From contig JAJYIN010000002.1 of the NCBI GenBank assembly GCA_021790075.1, positions 1 through 41,352 on the forward strand: a stretch of 41,352 nucleotides of DNA, given 5' to 3'. The notes beneath the pieces are model-generated. The model was not told the origin of the DNA and did no database searches. It was given only the letters and a program-made list of their open reading frames with translations. Position 1 is the stretch's first letter, and every line of letters starts with the position of its first letter. Position numbers and translations under genes: made by a program. Of the stretch, positions 15,340 through 23,673 are shown piece by piece. This DNA is from Actinomycetes bacterium (GTDB lineage: Bacteria > Actinomycetota > Thermoleophilia > BMS3ABIN01).

Positions 15340-15819
15340 CTATTCGATGAAATACTTCATGCTGATCTTTTTGAACTCACGGCTGCTGAACAGGAGCTCA
15401 TACGCGGCGATGCCGACCTGCTGTGACAGCTCCGCCGCCATCCGGCGGCAATCTTCTTCGGATGCGCCGTGGATCATGGCAAAGAGATTGTAATCCCATT
15501 TGTCCGCCCGGGGGCGCTGGTAGCAGTGGCTGACCTCGTCGGCCGCGGCCAGGATTGCTCCGACTTCTTCGGCCCTCGCGTCCGGCACGTCCCACGCGCT
15601 CATGGCATTGGCTGTATAACCCAGCCGCTGGTGGCGCACCATGGCGCCGAAACGGCGGATGGTGCCGTCCTGCTTCCATTCCTGTACCTTTGCCACCACT
15701 TCCGCAGGTTCCATGCCTGCCTGGGCCGCGATCTCGGCAAACGGCTCGGGCGTGACCGGAATTGTTTCCTGCAGCAGACGGATCAGTTCCTGCTCTTTTT
15801 CGGAGAATATTCTATCCAT
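15340..15819 (-). CDS. ahbB: Siroheme decarboxylase subunit AhbB (Lrp/AsnC-like)
   Basis: AhbB acts with AhbA to decarboxylate siroheme at C12 and C18 to 12,18-didecarboxysiroheme in the alternative heme pathway. The 159-residue protein has an Lrp/AsnC-type helix-turn-helix at residues 1-60 and then a ferredoxin-like ligand domain. The family signatures are GTIRRFGAMVRHQRLGYTANAM and HCYQRPRADKWDYNLFAMIHG. Despite the AsnC fold these proteins are enzymes and not regulators. Its ATG overlaps the ahbA stop by eight bases. Assignment as B rather than A rests on the CYQRP...YNLF pattern. Confidence 0.93.
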   Translation of the reverse strand: MDRIFSEKEQELIRLLQETIPVTPEPFAEIAAQAGMEPAEVVAKVQEWKQDGTIRRFGAMVRHQRLGYTANAMSAWDVPDARAEEVGAILAAADEVSHCYQRPRADKWDYNLFAMIHGASEEDCRRMAAELSQQVGIAAYELLFSSREFKKISMKYFIE

Positions 15820-16273
15820 CGATCACCGGCAGGTCGACCTGTATCTTGAACAGCCGCGAGGCAGGCAGGTTGATGACCGGGCCGATGCCGGCGTCGGCTT
15901 CGATCTCCCCGATGATCTCTTCAATCCGCGCCCGGCTGGGAGCGATGAGCGTGAACCAGACGTTGTAATGGTGGTTGCGCTCATAGTTGTGGGTGACATT
16001 ATGGAAGCGGTTGATCGCGGCAATGGCGGCGTCCAGTTTTTCCGGAGGCACGTGCACGGCGCAAAGGGTGCTCGTATAACCCACCTTGCGGGAATCAAAG
16101 GAAGCGCCCAGGCGCCTGATCTCACCGGACTCCATGATCGCGTTGATGCGGTCGATGACCTCCTGCTCCGGAATGCCCAGTTTCTCGCCGACGGCGGCGT
16201 AAGGGCGTTCCTCGATGGGGAAATCCGCCTGGATCAGGGTTATGAGCTTTTTGTCGGTTCCATCCATATGCAT
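15812..16273 (-). CDS. ahbA: Siroheme decarboxylase subunit AhbA (Lrp/AsnC-like)
   Basis: This is the 153-residue partner of AhbB. It shows the helix-turn-helix region followed by GEIRRLGASFDSRKVGYTSTLCAVHVP and then THNYERNHHYNVWFTLIAPS, the typical AhbA pattern; the histidines and Tyr-Asn-Val-Trp-Phe of this segment line the siroheme pocket in the family. It starts three bases after the ahbD stop (ATG 16273; a second ATG two codons later is also possible). The gene order C-D-A-B within one transcript places all four Ahb activities together. Confidence 0.94.
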   Translation of the reverse strand: MHMDGTDKKLITLIQADFPIEERPYAAVGEKLGIPEQEVIDRINAIMESGEIRRLGASFDSRKVGYTSTLCAVHVPPEKLDAAIAAINRFHNVTHNYERNHHYNVWFTLIAPSRARIEEIIGEIEADAGIGPVINLPASRLFKIQVDLPVIDG

Positions 16274-16276
16274 CGT

Positions 16277-17458
16277 CTAACGAGGGCCGGCGGGAGGCAT
16301 TTTCCTCCTGGCTTTCGGCTCGTAAACACAGAAAGGCTCCTCCCCCAGATAATCCCCGGTCACCTCATAGGCCCGGGCCCGGCAGCCGCCGCAGTAGCGG
16401 CGGTACTCGCAGTAGCCGCAGCGTCCATGGTAACCGTCCAGGTCACGCATCTCCCTGAAAACGGGAGAGTCGCGCCAGACATCACCAAAACTCTGTTCCT
16501 TGAGGCTGCCGCAGTTTACATCCAGGAAACCACAGATCTGGACCACGCCCTGGTATGAGATGAAGCAGAAACCCTGCCCACCCAGGCATCCCTTGCTCAT
16601 GGCGTCCATGCCGTGCGTCTCCACCGTCACCTTCTTGCCTTCGGCGTGGGCGCGCTGGCGGAGGATGCGGTAGTAATGCGGCGCGCAGGTGGGCTTGAAG
16701 TTGAGCGGCACCGTTTCCCGCTGGTCGTAGACCCAGCCCAGCGTCTCCTCGTACTGCTCGGGGGAAAGCTCCTGGTCGGCCAGTTCCTTGCCGCGGCCGG
16801 TCGGCACCAGCAGGAATGGATGGAAGGCGACCGCGCCCAGGTCGATGGCCAGCCGCAGGATGTCCGGCAGCTCGGCCAGGTTGACTTTGGTCACGGTTGT
16901 ATTAATCTGGAACTCGATGCCTGCCTTCCTGGCGGCCTCGATGCCTCTCATCACCTCGTCGAAAGCCCCGGGCACGCGGCGGAAATCGTCATGCGTCTGC
17001 GCCGTGGCGCCATCGACGCTCAAACTGATGCGGTCGATGCCGGATTCCTTGAGGCGGCGGGCATTTTCATCACTCAGGAGGGTGCCACAGGGGGACATCA
17101 CCATTTTCAGTCCCCTGTCGGTGCCGTAACGGGCTATCTCGTAGATGTTTTCCCTCAGCATGGGATCGCCGCCGGTGAGGATGACGATAGGCTTCCCGAC
17201 CGCGGCGATCTCGTCGATCACCTGGAAGCATTTCTCGGTCGAAAGTTCACCGGGGTACGGGCCCTTGTCGGCAGCGGCGCGGCAATGGCGGCAGGAAAGA
17301 TTGCAGCTGCGCGTCACCTCCCAGGCAACCAGCCGCGGCGCGGGCGGACCGCCGGGCTTGCCGCCCGGATGCCCGTGAGGCTGGCCGCCTGCACGCCCGT
17401 GTGGATGGCCGCCGGGATGACCCTGATGTTTGCCGGCGAGCCTAGCCAATCTCCTCAT
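16277..17458 (-). CDS. ahbD: Radical SAM heme synthase AhbD (Fe-coproporphyrin III decarboxylase), His/Gly-rich N-terminus
   Basis: AhbD converts the two propionates of Fe-coproporphyrin III to vinyl groups, giving heme b. The 393-residue protein has the radical SAM cluster motif C52-x3-C56-x2-C59, the GGDP motif, and a C-terminal SPASM/twitch-like cysteine region (CLGGQGFC, CGYCEYRRYCGGC) for a second iron-sulfur cluster. The ATG at 17458 overlaps the ahbC stop by 17 bases; upstream in-frame starts exist inside ahbC. Residues 11-40 are unusual: a run rich in His, Gly and Pro with six histidines before the enzymatic domain. An alternative reading is another SPASM protein, but the Ahb neighbours argue strongly for AhbD. 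Confidence 0.92.
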   Translation of the reverse strand: MRRLARLAGKHQGHPGGHPHGRAGGQPHGHPGGKPGGPPAPRLVAWEVTRSCNLSCRHCRAAADKGPYPGELSTEKCFQVIDEIAAVGKPIVILTGGDPMLRENIYEIARYGTDRGLKMVMSPCGTLLSDENARRLKESGIDRISLSVDGATAQTHDDFRRVPGAFDEVMRGIEAARKAGIEFQINTTVTKVNLAELPDILRLAIDLGAVAFHPFLLVPTGRGKELADQELSPEQYEETLGWVYDQRETVPLNFKPTCAPHYYRILRQRAHAEGKKVTVETHGMDAMSKGCLGGQGFCFISYQGVVQICGFLDVNCGSLKEQSFGDVWRDSPVFREMRDLDGYHGRCGYCEYRRYCGGCRARAYEVTGDYLGEEPFCVYEPKARRKMPPAGPR

Positions 17459-18641
17459 CCGTGAGATAGCAGGCCGGGTCGGGGGCCCAGGGATCGCCAT
17501 AAACCAGGTCGGCGCGCACGCGCAGGGCACCGCCGCAGGCGTCGAACCATTTGCAGGAGCGGCAGCGGCCGTGGATATGGCCGCGCCGGTCCTTGAGCCC
17601 CGCCATCAGCGGGTCGGAAGTGTCCATCCAGATCTCGCTGAAGGGGCGCTCGCGCACGTTGCCGAAGCTGTAGTGCATCCAGAACTGGTCCGGGTGCACG
17701 TTTCCCTTGAAGTCGATGTCACCGAAGCCGACGCCCGAGCTGTAGAGGCCGCCGCCATTCCATTTCAGCAGCCGCATGACCGCCTCGGCCCGCTCCGGGG
17801 CCTCTTCCAGTAACTTCATGTAAAGGTAGATGCCGTCGACGTGGTTGTCCACGGTGAGGATATCCTTTTCCAGGCCGCGGTCATGCATGTCCCGGGTGCG
17901 GGTCAGGATGATGTCGAGGGCATCCCGGGTTTCAGCGTGGGTGAGGTCGTCGCTCTCCTTGCCCCGGCCCGAATAAACGAGGTGATAAAAGCAGGCGCGG
18001 TCGATCTCCTCCGCCTCGATGAAGTCGAAGATGCGGTGCAGGTCGGTGTAATTGTGGCGGGTCAGGGTCAGCCTGAGGCCCACCCGCTGCCCCACCGCCT
18101 TGCAGTTGCGGAAGCCGGCCATCGCCTTCTCAAAGGCTCCCTTGTGGCCCCGGAAAGCATCGTTGATGTCGCCGATGCCGTCCAGGCTGATGCCCACGTA
18201 GGTGAAGCCGAGGTCCTTGATCCGCTGGGCCACGTCGCGGGTGATCAGGGTGCCGTTGGTAGAGAGCGTCGGCCGGATGCCCAGCGAGACGGCGTGCCCG
18301 GCCAGTTCGAAGAGGTCCTTGCGCATCAGCGGCTCGCCGCCGGAGAAGAGCAGCGCCGGGATCTGAAACCGGGCCAGGTCCTCGATGAGCGTCTTGCCCT
18401 CCTCGGTGCTGAGTTCGCCCTCGTATTTCCTGGCCTCGGAATCGGTATAGCAGTGCACGCATTTCAGGTTACAGGTGCGGCTGGTGTTCCAGGCCACCAC
18501 CGGGCGCCGCTCCGAGGCCGACTTGGGGTTGCGGGGAATGTAGGGCGCCCCCTGCATCTCCTTGCCCTTGTGGCCGTGACCATACCGCAACGAGTCGGCG
18601 GGAGTGTCCCGGTCGCAGTAGAGTCGGGTGATATCGATCAT
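17442..18641 (-). CDS. ahbC: Radical SAM 12,18-didecarboxysiroheme deacetylase AhbC
   Basis: AhbC removes the acetate side chains from 12,18-didecarboxysiroheme to give Fe-coproporphyrin III. The 399-residue protein begins with the family's ISxLYCD-like segment (MIDITRLYCDRDTPADSLRYG) and then VVAWNTSRTCNLKCVHCY, which contains C57-x3-C61-x2-C64. It next has the FSGGEPLMRKDL and LSTNGTLI radical SAM motifs and a C-terminal cysteine set (CRSCKWFDACGG and a final PACYLTDEE). It starts 33 bases after the CobA-HemD gene and overlaps ahbD. NirJ of heme d1 synthesis is related, but no other nir genes are present. Confidence 0.94.
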   Translation of the reverse strand: MIDITRLYCDRDTPADSLRYGHGHKGKEMQGAPYIPRNPKSASERRPVVAWNTSRTCNLKCVHCYTDSEARKYEGELSTEEGKTLIEDLARFQIPALLFSGGEPLMRKDLFELAGHAVSLGIRPTLSTNGTLITRDVAQRIKDLGFTYVGISLDGIGDINDAFRGHKGAFEKAMAGFRNCKAVGQRVGLRLTLTRHNYTDLHRIFDFIEAEEIDRACFYHLVYSGRGKESDDLTHAETRDALDIILTRTRDMHDRGLEKDILTVDNHVDGIYLYMKLLEEAPERAEAVMRLLKWNGGGLYSSGVGFGDIDFKGNVHPDQFWMHYSFGNVRERPFSEIWMDTSDPLMAGLKDRRGHIHGRCRSCKWFDACGGALRVRADLVYGDPWAPDPACYLTDEEIG

Positions 18642-18674
18642 GCTGTAACTCTTTCCTAGTTTTTTCCGGCTCCC

Positions 18675-20222
18675 TCAGGCGCCGGCGTCGCCGGTCAGCG
18701 CCTTGACCAGCCCCGGGATTGTGTACTCATCCGCCACGATGTCAACCTTCAGGCCCAGCTCCCGGGCCGTATCGGCGGTGACGGGGCCGATGCATGCAAT
18801 CGTCACACTCGCGGGCAAAAGAGAGAAGTCGAAACCGTCGAGGAGCGCTACGAAGTTTTTGACTGTGGATGAGCTTGTAAAAGTAATGATATCAATTTCA
18901 CCGGCGCTGAGCATATGTTTCATGTCACTTGCGCCCGCGTCATCGAGCATGGTTTCGTAGGCGGTGACAACCTCCACCCGGGCGCCGGCCCCTGCCAGTT
19001 TCTCGGGCAACACTTCGCGGGCCTCCCTGGCCCTGGGGATCAGCACGCGGCTGCCTTTCACGCCCAGATCGAGCAGCCCCTCGACCACCGATTCAGCCCG
19101 GTACTCGGGCGGCACGAAATCAGGTTTGAGCCCCCGGGCCTCGAGAGCCGCCGCCGTCGCCGGGCCGATCGCCCCCAGCCTGACGCCCTTGAGGGCGCGC
19201 ACGTCACCAATCCTCTCCAGGCGGGCGAAGAAGTGGTCTACGCCGTTGACGCTGGTAAAGACGATCCACTCGTAAGCAGGTTCAGCGACGGCAACGACCT
19301 TTTCCACGGCCGCGTCCAACGCCGCGTAGCCGTCAGCGGGGGGCGCCACCCGGATGGTGGGAAACTCCACCGGCACGGCTCCCGCCTGCCTCAGCGCCTC
19401 CACCAGATCGCTGGCCTGCGCCCGCGAGCGGGTGACCACTACCTTCCTGCCGAACAGGGGCCTGTCCTCGAACCAGTGCAGCTGCTCCCGCAGGGATACA
19501 ACCTCGCCGACGATGGTGATGGCGGGCGCCTTGAACCGGCGCTCTTTGACCAGCTCGACGATGTTCGACAGGGTGCCGGTAAGGGTTTCCTGCCGCTCCG
19601 TGGTCCCCCACCGGATCAGAGCTACCGGCGTTTCCGGGGAACGGCCGTTGGCCACCAGGTTCTCGACGATATAGGGAAGATTCCTGACGCCCATCAGGAA
19701 GACCAGGGTGCCGACACCGGTGGAGATCCGGTCCCACTTGATGGTGGACTCGGCCTTGGCAGGATCCTCATGGCCGGTGATGAAGGCCACGTCCGTGGTG
19801 AGGCCGCGGTGGGTCACCGGAATACCCGCGTAGGCAGGCACCGCGTATGCCGAGGAAATACCAGGCACCACCTCGAAATCAACGCCTGCCTCCCTCAGCG
19901 CCAGGGCTTCCTCACCACCACGGCCGAAGATGAAGGAATCGCCGCCCTTGAGCCGCGTTACCACCTTCCCGGCCGACCCCAGCTCCGCCAGCAGCCGGTT
20001 GATGTCCTCCTGCTGCATGGTATGGTTGCCGCCCTTCTTCCCCACATAGATGAGCTCCACGTCCGGGCGGGCATGCGCCAGCAGCTCCTTGCTGGCAAGG
20101 TAGTCATAAACGATGGTGTCGGCTTCGCGGACGCACCGGACCCCCTTGAGGGTGAACAGGCCCGGGTCGCCAGGGCCGGCGCCAACCAGGTAAACCTTTC
20201 CCTTTAAATCGCCTGCTGTCAT
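18675..20222 (-). CDS. cobA-hemD: Fused uroporphyrinogen-III C-methyltransferase / uroporphyrinogen-III synthase (CobA-HemD)
   Basis: This 515-residue bifunctional enzyme closes hydroxymethylbilane to uroporphyrinogen III and methylates it at C2 and C7 to precorrin-2. Residues 1-240 are the SUMT domain, with YLVGAGPGDPGLFTLKG, the ADTIVYDYLAS loop, RLKGGDSFIFGRGGEEA and GIPVTHRG motifs. Residues 250-515 are the HemD domain (GRKVVVTRSRAQASDL, WIVFTSVNGVDHFF, ITFTSSSTVKNF, IACIGPVTADTARELG). The fusion is common in Gram-positive bacteria. A perfect TATAAT lies about 55 bases upstream. It is the first gene of the operon and feeds the Ahb enzymes after dehydrogenation and iron insertion by the protein encoded at 5888-6514. 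Confidence 0.97.
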   Translation of the reverse strand: MTAGDLKGKVYLVGAGPGDPGLFTLKGVRCVREADTIVYDYLASKELLAHARPDVELIYVGKKGGNHTMQQEDINRLLAELGSAGKVVTRLKGGDSFIFGRGGEEALALREAGVDFEVVPGISSAYAVPAYAGIPVTHRGLTTDVAFITGHEDPAKAESTIKWDRISTGVGTLVFLMGVRNLPYIVENLVANGRSPETPVALIRWGTTERQETLTGTLSNIVELVKERRFKAPAITIVGEVVSLREQLHWFEDRPLFGRKVVVTRSRAQASDLVEALRQAGAVPVEFPTIRVAPPADGYAALDAAVEKVVAVAEPAYEWIVFTSVNGVDHFFARLERIGDVRALKGVRLGAIGPATAAALEARGLKPDFVPPEYRAESVVEGLLDLGVKGSRVLIPRAREAREVLPEKLAGAGARVEVVTAYETMLDDAGASDMKHMLSAGEIDIITFTSSSTVKNFVALLDGFDFSLLPASVTIACIGPVTADTARELGLKVDIVADEYTIPGLVKALTGDAGA

Positions 20223-20276
20223 TTCCTGCCTTCATAATCCGTCCGCCGGGGGGACGCCGCCAGCGCGCCGTTCCTG

Positions 20277-20282
20277 ATTATA
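20277..20282 (-). promoter_or_regulatory. Candidate -10 box of the cobA/hemD-ahb operon
   Basis: A perfect TATAAT lies on the - strand at 20282-20277, 55 bases before the ATG at 20222. The best -35, TTGCGC, is 19 bases upstream and weak, which suggests activator dependence or a poor promoter. Confidence 0.4.
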
Positions 20283-20323
20283 CGCGACGGCACTTGGCCC
20301 GGCGCAATATTTAGAATCTATCC

Positions 20324-20977
20324 TTAACCTGATTTCCCGGGGCAGAGCGCCAGGATCTCTTCAGGCCGCTCGAAGAAGAAATCCGGCTCCAGCTCCCGCA
20401 GGCGCACCGGAGGAAAGATGCCCCAGCCAACACCGGCGGTGCTGACCCCGGCCGCCTGGCCTGCCTCGATGTCAAAGGGGCTGTCGCCGATATAGATCGA
20501 TTCGTCGGGCGCCACGTCCAGCCTCCTCAGGGCCAGCAGGATCGGGTGCGGATTGGGCTTGTGGTAGTCGGTGTCGTCGGTGGAAATGACCTCATCGAAA
20601 TAATGCTCGATCGGAATCGTGCGAAAGGCCATGTTCACCGTGTCCCGGCTCTTGGAGGTGACGATCGCCAGTTTCGCCCCGCGCGCCCTCAGGGCCTCGA
20701 GCAGTCCGGTGACCCCTGCGTACGGGCGGATGAATTCATCATGCCGGGCATGGTTGAACTCACGGTAGACCTTGAACAGCTCCTCGGCCCTGGCGGCGTC
20801 CAGCAGCTTCATCTGCGTCATCAGCGGCTGGCCGACATTGGCCATCAGCACCTCGTCGGGCAGCTCCCGTCCCAGGACCTCGCGCCCGGCGTAGCGAAAC
20901 GACTGGCGGATGAGATTGGTGGTATCCACCAGCGTCCCGTCCAGGTCGAAAAGAAAGGCTGCGTAACAGTTCCTCAA
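20324..20977 (-). CDS. HAD-superfamily phosphatase (phosphoglycolate phosphatase/PpaX-like)
   Basis: The 217-residue protein is a HAD subfamily IA hydrolase. Motif I is FLFDLDGTLVDT with the two aspartates, motif II is VTSKS, the motif III lysine is in KPNPHPI, and motif IV is YIGDSPFDIEAG. The cap region after motif I is helical, as in phosphoglycolate phosphatase and PpaX. The exact substrate cannot be told from sequence. It starts with TTG at 20977, and the start overlaps the surE stop as TTGA, so it is co-translated with another phosphatase. Confidence 0.9.
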   Translation of the reverse strand: MRNCYAAFLFDLDGTLVDTTNLIRQSFRYAGREVLGRELPDEVLMANVGQPLMTQMKLLDAARAEELFKVYREFNHARHDEFIRPYAGVTGLLEALRARGAKLAIVTSKSRDTVNMAFRTIPIEHYFDEVISTDDTDYHKPNPHPILLALRRLDVAPDESIYIGDSPFDIEAGQAAGVSTAGVGWGIFPPVRLRELEPDFFFERPEEILALCPGKSG

Positions 20978-21807
20978 TGCGCATCCCGTTCCTGCGGCAG
21001 CAGATGTTCCACGTTCCAGCTGCGGATGATCTCCATGCCGGCCAGGTTGGTCAGCGCGAAATGGATCGGGGTGACCGAGATCCTGCGTTCGCTGAGGGCG
21101 TGAAAATCGGTTCCGGGCTCTTCATGGTACGAAGGGTCGTCCCCATAGATGTGATAGCGTTTGCGCCCGGCGGGGCCGTCGCCATCGGTCTCTTCGACCA
21201 GCTCGTCCCGGTAGATGCGCTTTCCCAGCCGGGTCACCTCGGCCCCCCTGATCCGGCCGGCCGGCAGGTTGGGCGAATTGACGTTGAGCAGGATGGTCCC
21301 GGGAAGATGGTTCTCGAGTATCTTCTCCACCATCCGCGCCGTGAAAGCCGCCACGCTGTCAAAATGGAAGATCCCTTCGGCGCCGGTCGCTTTCCAGCCC
21401 CCGGGGCGCTCGATGGAGACCGCGATGGCCGGCAGCCCCAGCATGACGCCCTCGAAGGCGGCCGCTACGGTGCCGGAATAGGTGATGTCATCGCCCAGGT
21501 TGGGCCCCAGGTTGATTCCGGAAACGACGATGTCAGGCTCCCAGTCAAGGAACCCGAGGGAGGCCAGGCGCACGCAATCCACCGGCGTGCCATCCACCGA
21601 GAAACCGGTGCTGCCGTCGGGGAAGTAAATCTCATCGACATTCAGGGATTCCCCGATGGTGATGCCGCGCCCGATGGCGCTGCGGTTTTGATCCGGCGCG
21701 ATGACCGCCACGCGGCCGCAGGTATCCAGCGCCCGCTTGACCGCGAACAGGCCGGGAGAGTCGATGCCGTCGTCATTGGTGACAAGTATGTTCAAGGGGT
21801 GCGCCAC
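20974..21807 (-). CDS. surE: 5'/3'-nucleotidase SurE
   Basis: SurE is a metal-dependent phosphatase of nucleoside monophosphates linked to stationary-phase survival. The 277-residue protein opens with the metal-binding ILVTNDDGIDSPG motif, followed by VIAPDQNRSAIGRGIT, GTPVDCVRLA, VVSGINLGPNLGDDITYSGTVAAA and LLNVNSPN. It has the normal family length. The start is a GTG at 21807. An FmdB-type gene lies 78 bases upstream on the same strand and the HAD phosphatase gene is coupled downstream. Confidence 0.96.
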   Translation of the reverse strand: MAHPLNILVTNDDGIDSPGLFAVKRALDTCGRVAVIAPDQNRSAIGRGITIGESLNVDEIYFPDGSTGFSVDGTPVDCVRLASLGFLDWEPDIVVSGINLGPNLGDDITYSGTVAAAFEGVMLGLPAIAVSIERPGGWKATGAEGIFHFDSVAAFTARMVEKILENHLPGTILLNVNSPNLPAGRIRGAEVTRLGKRIYRDELVEETDGDGPAGRKRYHIYGDDPSYHEEPGTDFHALSERRISVTPIHFALTNLAGMEIIRSWNVEHLLPQERDAH

Positions 21808-21885
21808 TCCTTGGAATTATTGCTTGGGAAAGCCGCGGGTGGGGATCCGCCGCCTGTTTGAAGCCAGGACCGGGACGCCGGACAG

Positions 21886-22152
21886 TTATTTTTCGGATTT
21901 GCCCGCGGCCGTTTTTTTCTGCTTTTCTTTTTTCTTCTTTGGCTTTTCTTCCGATTTACTCTTTGCGGATCCCTTTTTGCCGTAATCGGTGCTGTAAAAA
22001 CCGCTTCCCTTGAAATGAATGGCCACGGGATGAAACAGCCGCGTGACCCGGGCGCCACACTTTTCACATTTTTTTACCGCGTGGTCAGAAATGCTTTGAA
22101 GCTTTTCGAACTGGTGCCCGCACTTCAGGCACCGGTATTCGTATATAGGCAA
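21886..22152 (-). CDS. FmdB-family zinc-ribbon protein with lysine-rich tail
   Basis: The 88-residue protein starts with the FmdB signature MPIYEYRCLKCGHQFE and has two CxxC pairs (CLKC and CEKC) that form one zinc ribbon. A putative regulatory or nucleic-acid-binding role is known only by family name. The final 30 residues are almost entirely Lys, Glu and Ser, a disordered charged tail. It appears to be the first gene of an operon with surE and the HAD phosphatase. A perfect TATAAT lies 87 bases upstream. Confidence 0.9.
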   Translation of the reverse strand: MPIYEYRCLKCGHQFEKLQSISDHAVKKCEKCGARVTRLFHPVAIHFKGSGFYSTDYGKKGSAKSKSEEKPKKKKEKQKKTAAGKSEK

Positions 22153-22485
22153 CTAGCGTCAATCCTCCTTTCGCATGATGTCTTTGTTGAAATCTTCGGG
22201 GGAAGTCCCCGTAACATGTCTTTTCAAACCAGATTGACATTATACACCAATCACGCCTCCGGCGGCTTGTCCTGCCCATCGCCGGTGTGTGAAGCGCCCG
22301 CAAACCGGGTATTCTCAAACGGGTTGCAGGAAGTCCAGGCAGATGAGTCGAATGGAGACCGGGTTGGTATTTTGTCGCGACTATTGGTTATCGAGTAGCA
22401 AAAGCAACCGCTTTTTAGTATTATTCACGCCGGATTTGAACGATGCCAATAGTCTTGAATTCCGGCTTGAGGTTTCAGCCTGTAA
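22153..22485. other. Divergent intergenic region between fmdB-surE and the glycosyltransferase operon
   Basis: These 333 bases separate divergent transcripts. A - strand TATAAT lies at 22244-22239. On the + strand, TATTAT at 22419-22424 could serve the glycosyltransferase operon, but no good -35 partner was found. No coding sequence is evident. Confidence 0.5.
22239..22244 (-). promoter_or_regulatory. Candidate -10 box of the fmdB-surE-HAD operon
   Basis: A perfect TATAAT on the - strand, 87 bases upstream of the fmdB start. The region 17 bases further upstream has no recognisable TTGACA. Confidence 0.35.
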
Positions 22486-23673
22486 ATGAAAGTCGCACTC
22501 GTATCTGAGTATTATTATCCTCTCCTCGGAGGAATAACCGAGCATGTTCACAACCTTGCCGTCTTCCTTGGCAGGCGGGGACATGATGTCACCGTCGTCA
22601 CCCATAATCTGAAGCCGCGCAAGCACCATCATTATCCCAGCGAGCTGGTGGACTTCCCGATAGTGCGCTTCGGCAAGGGGATGCCGATTTATTCGAACGG
22701 TTCCATTGCCCACATCACCGTGGGCAAGGGACTCTCCGGCAGCATGCGGCGCTTTTTCCAGCAGGAGCGGTTTGACGTGATCCATGCCCATTCCCCGCTC
22801 ACGCCGACGCTCCCCGTCCTGGCCCTGCGCGCCTCGAACGCCCCTGTCACCGTGGGCACGTTCCACACGTATTTCGACCGCAGCCGCAGTTACAGCCTGG
22901 TGCAGAAAAAAGCGGCTGCGCACATGAACATGATGGACGGCAAGATCGTCGTCTCGCAGGCATGCGTGGATGCTCTCTCGCGCTATTTCGAAACCGATTA
23001 CCGCGTCATCCCCAACGGGGTGGACCCCGGGTATTTCTCGCCCGACGCCCCTGTGCTTCCCGAGTTCGACGACGGTAAGCTGAATATACTGTTTGTGGGA
23101 CGGTTCGATCCCCGCAACGGCCTGCGCACGATGATCGATGCCTTCAAGATTGTGAAAAGGCAGTTCGGGAACTGCCGCCTGATCGTCGTGGGAGACGGCC
23201 CCCTGCGCCCGTATTACCGCTCCATGGTGGGGAAAAAGCTGGCTGCGGACGTTCACTTCGCCGGTCTGATCAACGGCGGGCGCCCCAATTACTACGCCTC
23301 CGCCGACGTCTACTGCACGCCGTGCACCAAGGCCTCGTTCGGCGTCGTCCTCCTGGAAGCCATGTCGTCTGCGACCCCCATCGTGGCATCCGACATCAAC
23401 GGCTACCGGCTGGTAATGGATGATGACCGGGAGGGCATCCTCGTTCCCGAACAGGACCCGGCCGCTTTCGCGGAAGCCCTGCTGCGCCTGCTGAAAGACC
23501 CGGAGCTCCGGCAGCGCATGGGCCGGGCGGGCCGCGAAAAAGTCCTGAGCACCTTTTCCTGGGAGCTGGTGGCCGCGCGCATCGAGCAGCTCTATCTGGA
23601 GCTGCTGGGCGAGAACGCCTCCGCCGGCATGCCGGACCCAGATCCGGAAAAGGTCATCGTTCTGAATGACTAA
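22486..23673 (+). CDS. GT4-family glycosyltransferase (PimA-like)
   Basis: The 395-residue GT-B enzyme has the N-terminal EYYYPLLGGITEHVHNLA loop typical of PimA-type mannosyltransferases and other lipid glycosyltransferases. The central IPNGVDPGYFSP and VGRFDPRNGL motifs and the C-terminal donor-binding domain follow. The usual EX7E catalytic/donor motif is changed: it reads A283-S-F-G-V-V-L-L-E291, with alanine where the first glutamate is expected. Activity may be altered or the residue replaced in a subgroup. The final residues are acidic. Its stop overlaps the deacetylase start by eight bases. A role in phosphatidylinositol-type glycolipid or surface polysaccharide synthesis is inferred. 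Confidence 0.9.
   Translation: MKVALVSEYYYPLLGGITEHVHNLAVFLGRRGHDVTVVTHNLKPRKHHHYPSELVDFPIVRFGKGMPIYSNGSIAHITVGKGLSGSMRRFFQQERFDVIHAHSPLTPTLPVLALRASNAPVTVGTFHTYFDRSRSYSLVQKKAAAHMNMMDGKIVVSQACVDALSRYFETDYRVIPNGVDPGYFSPDAPVLPEFDDGKLNILFVGRFDPRNGLRTMIDAFKIVKRQFGNCRLIVVGDGPLRPYYRSMVGKKLAADVHFAGLINGGRPNYYASADVYCTPCTKASFGVVLLEAMSSATPIVASDINGYRLVMDDDREGILVPEQDPAAFAEALLRLLKDPELRQRMGRAGREKVLSTFSWELVAARIEQLYLELLGENASAGMPDPDPEKVIVLND

Noticed and set aside
15340..16273. Two Lrp/AsnC-type transcriptional regulators
   Set aside because: Sequence motifs and the adjoining AhbC and AhbD genes identify them as siroheme decarboxylase subunits rather than regulators.
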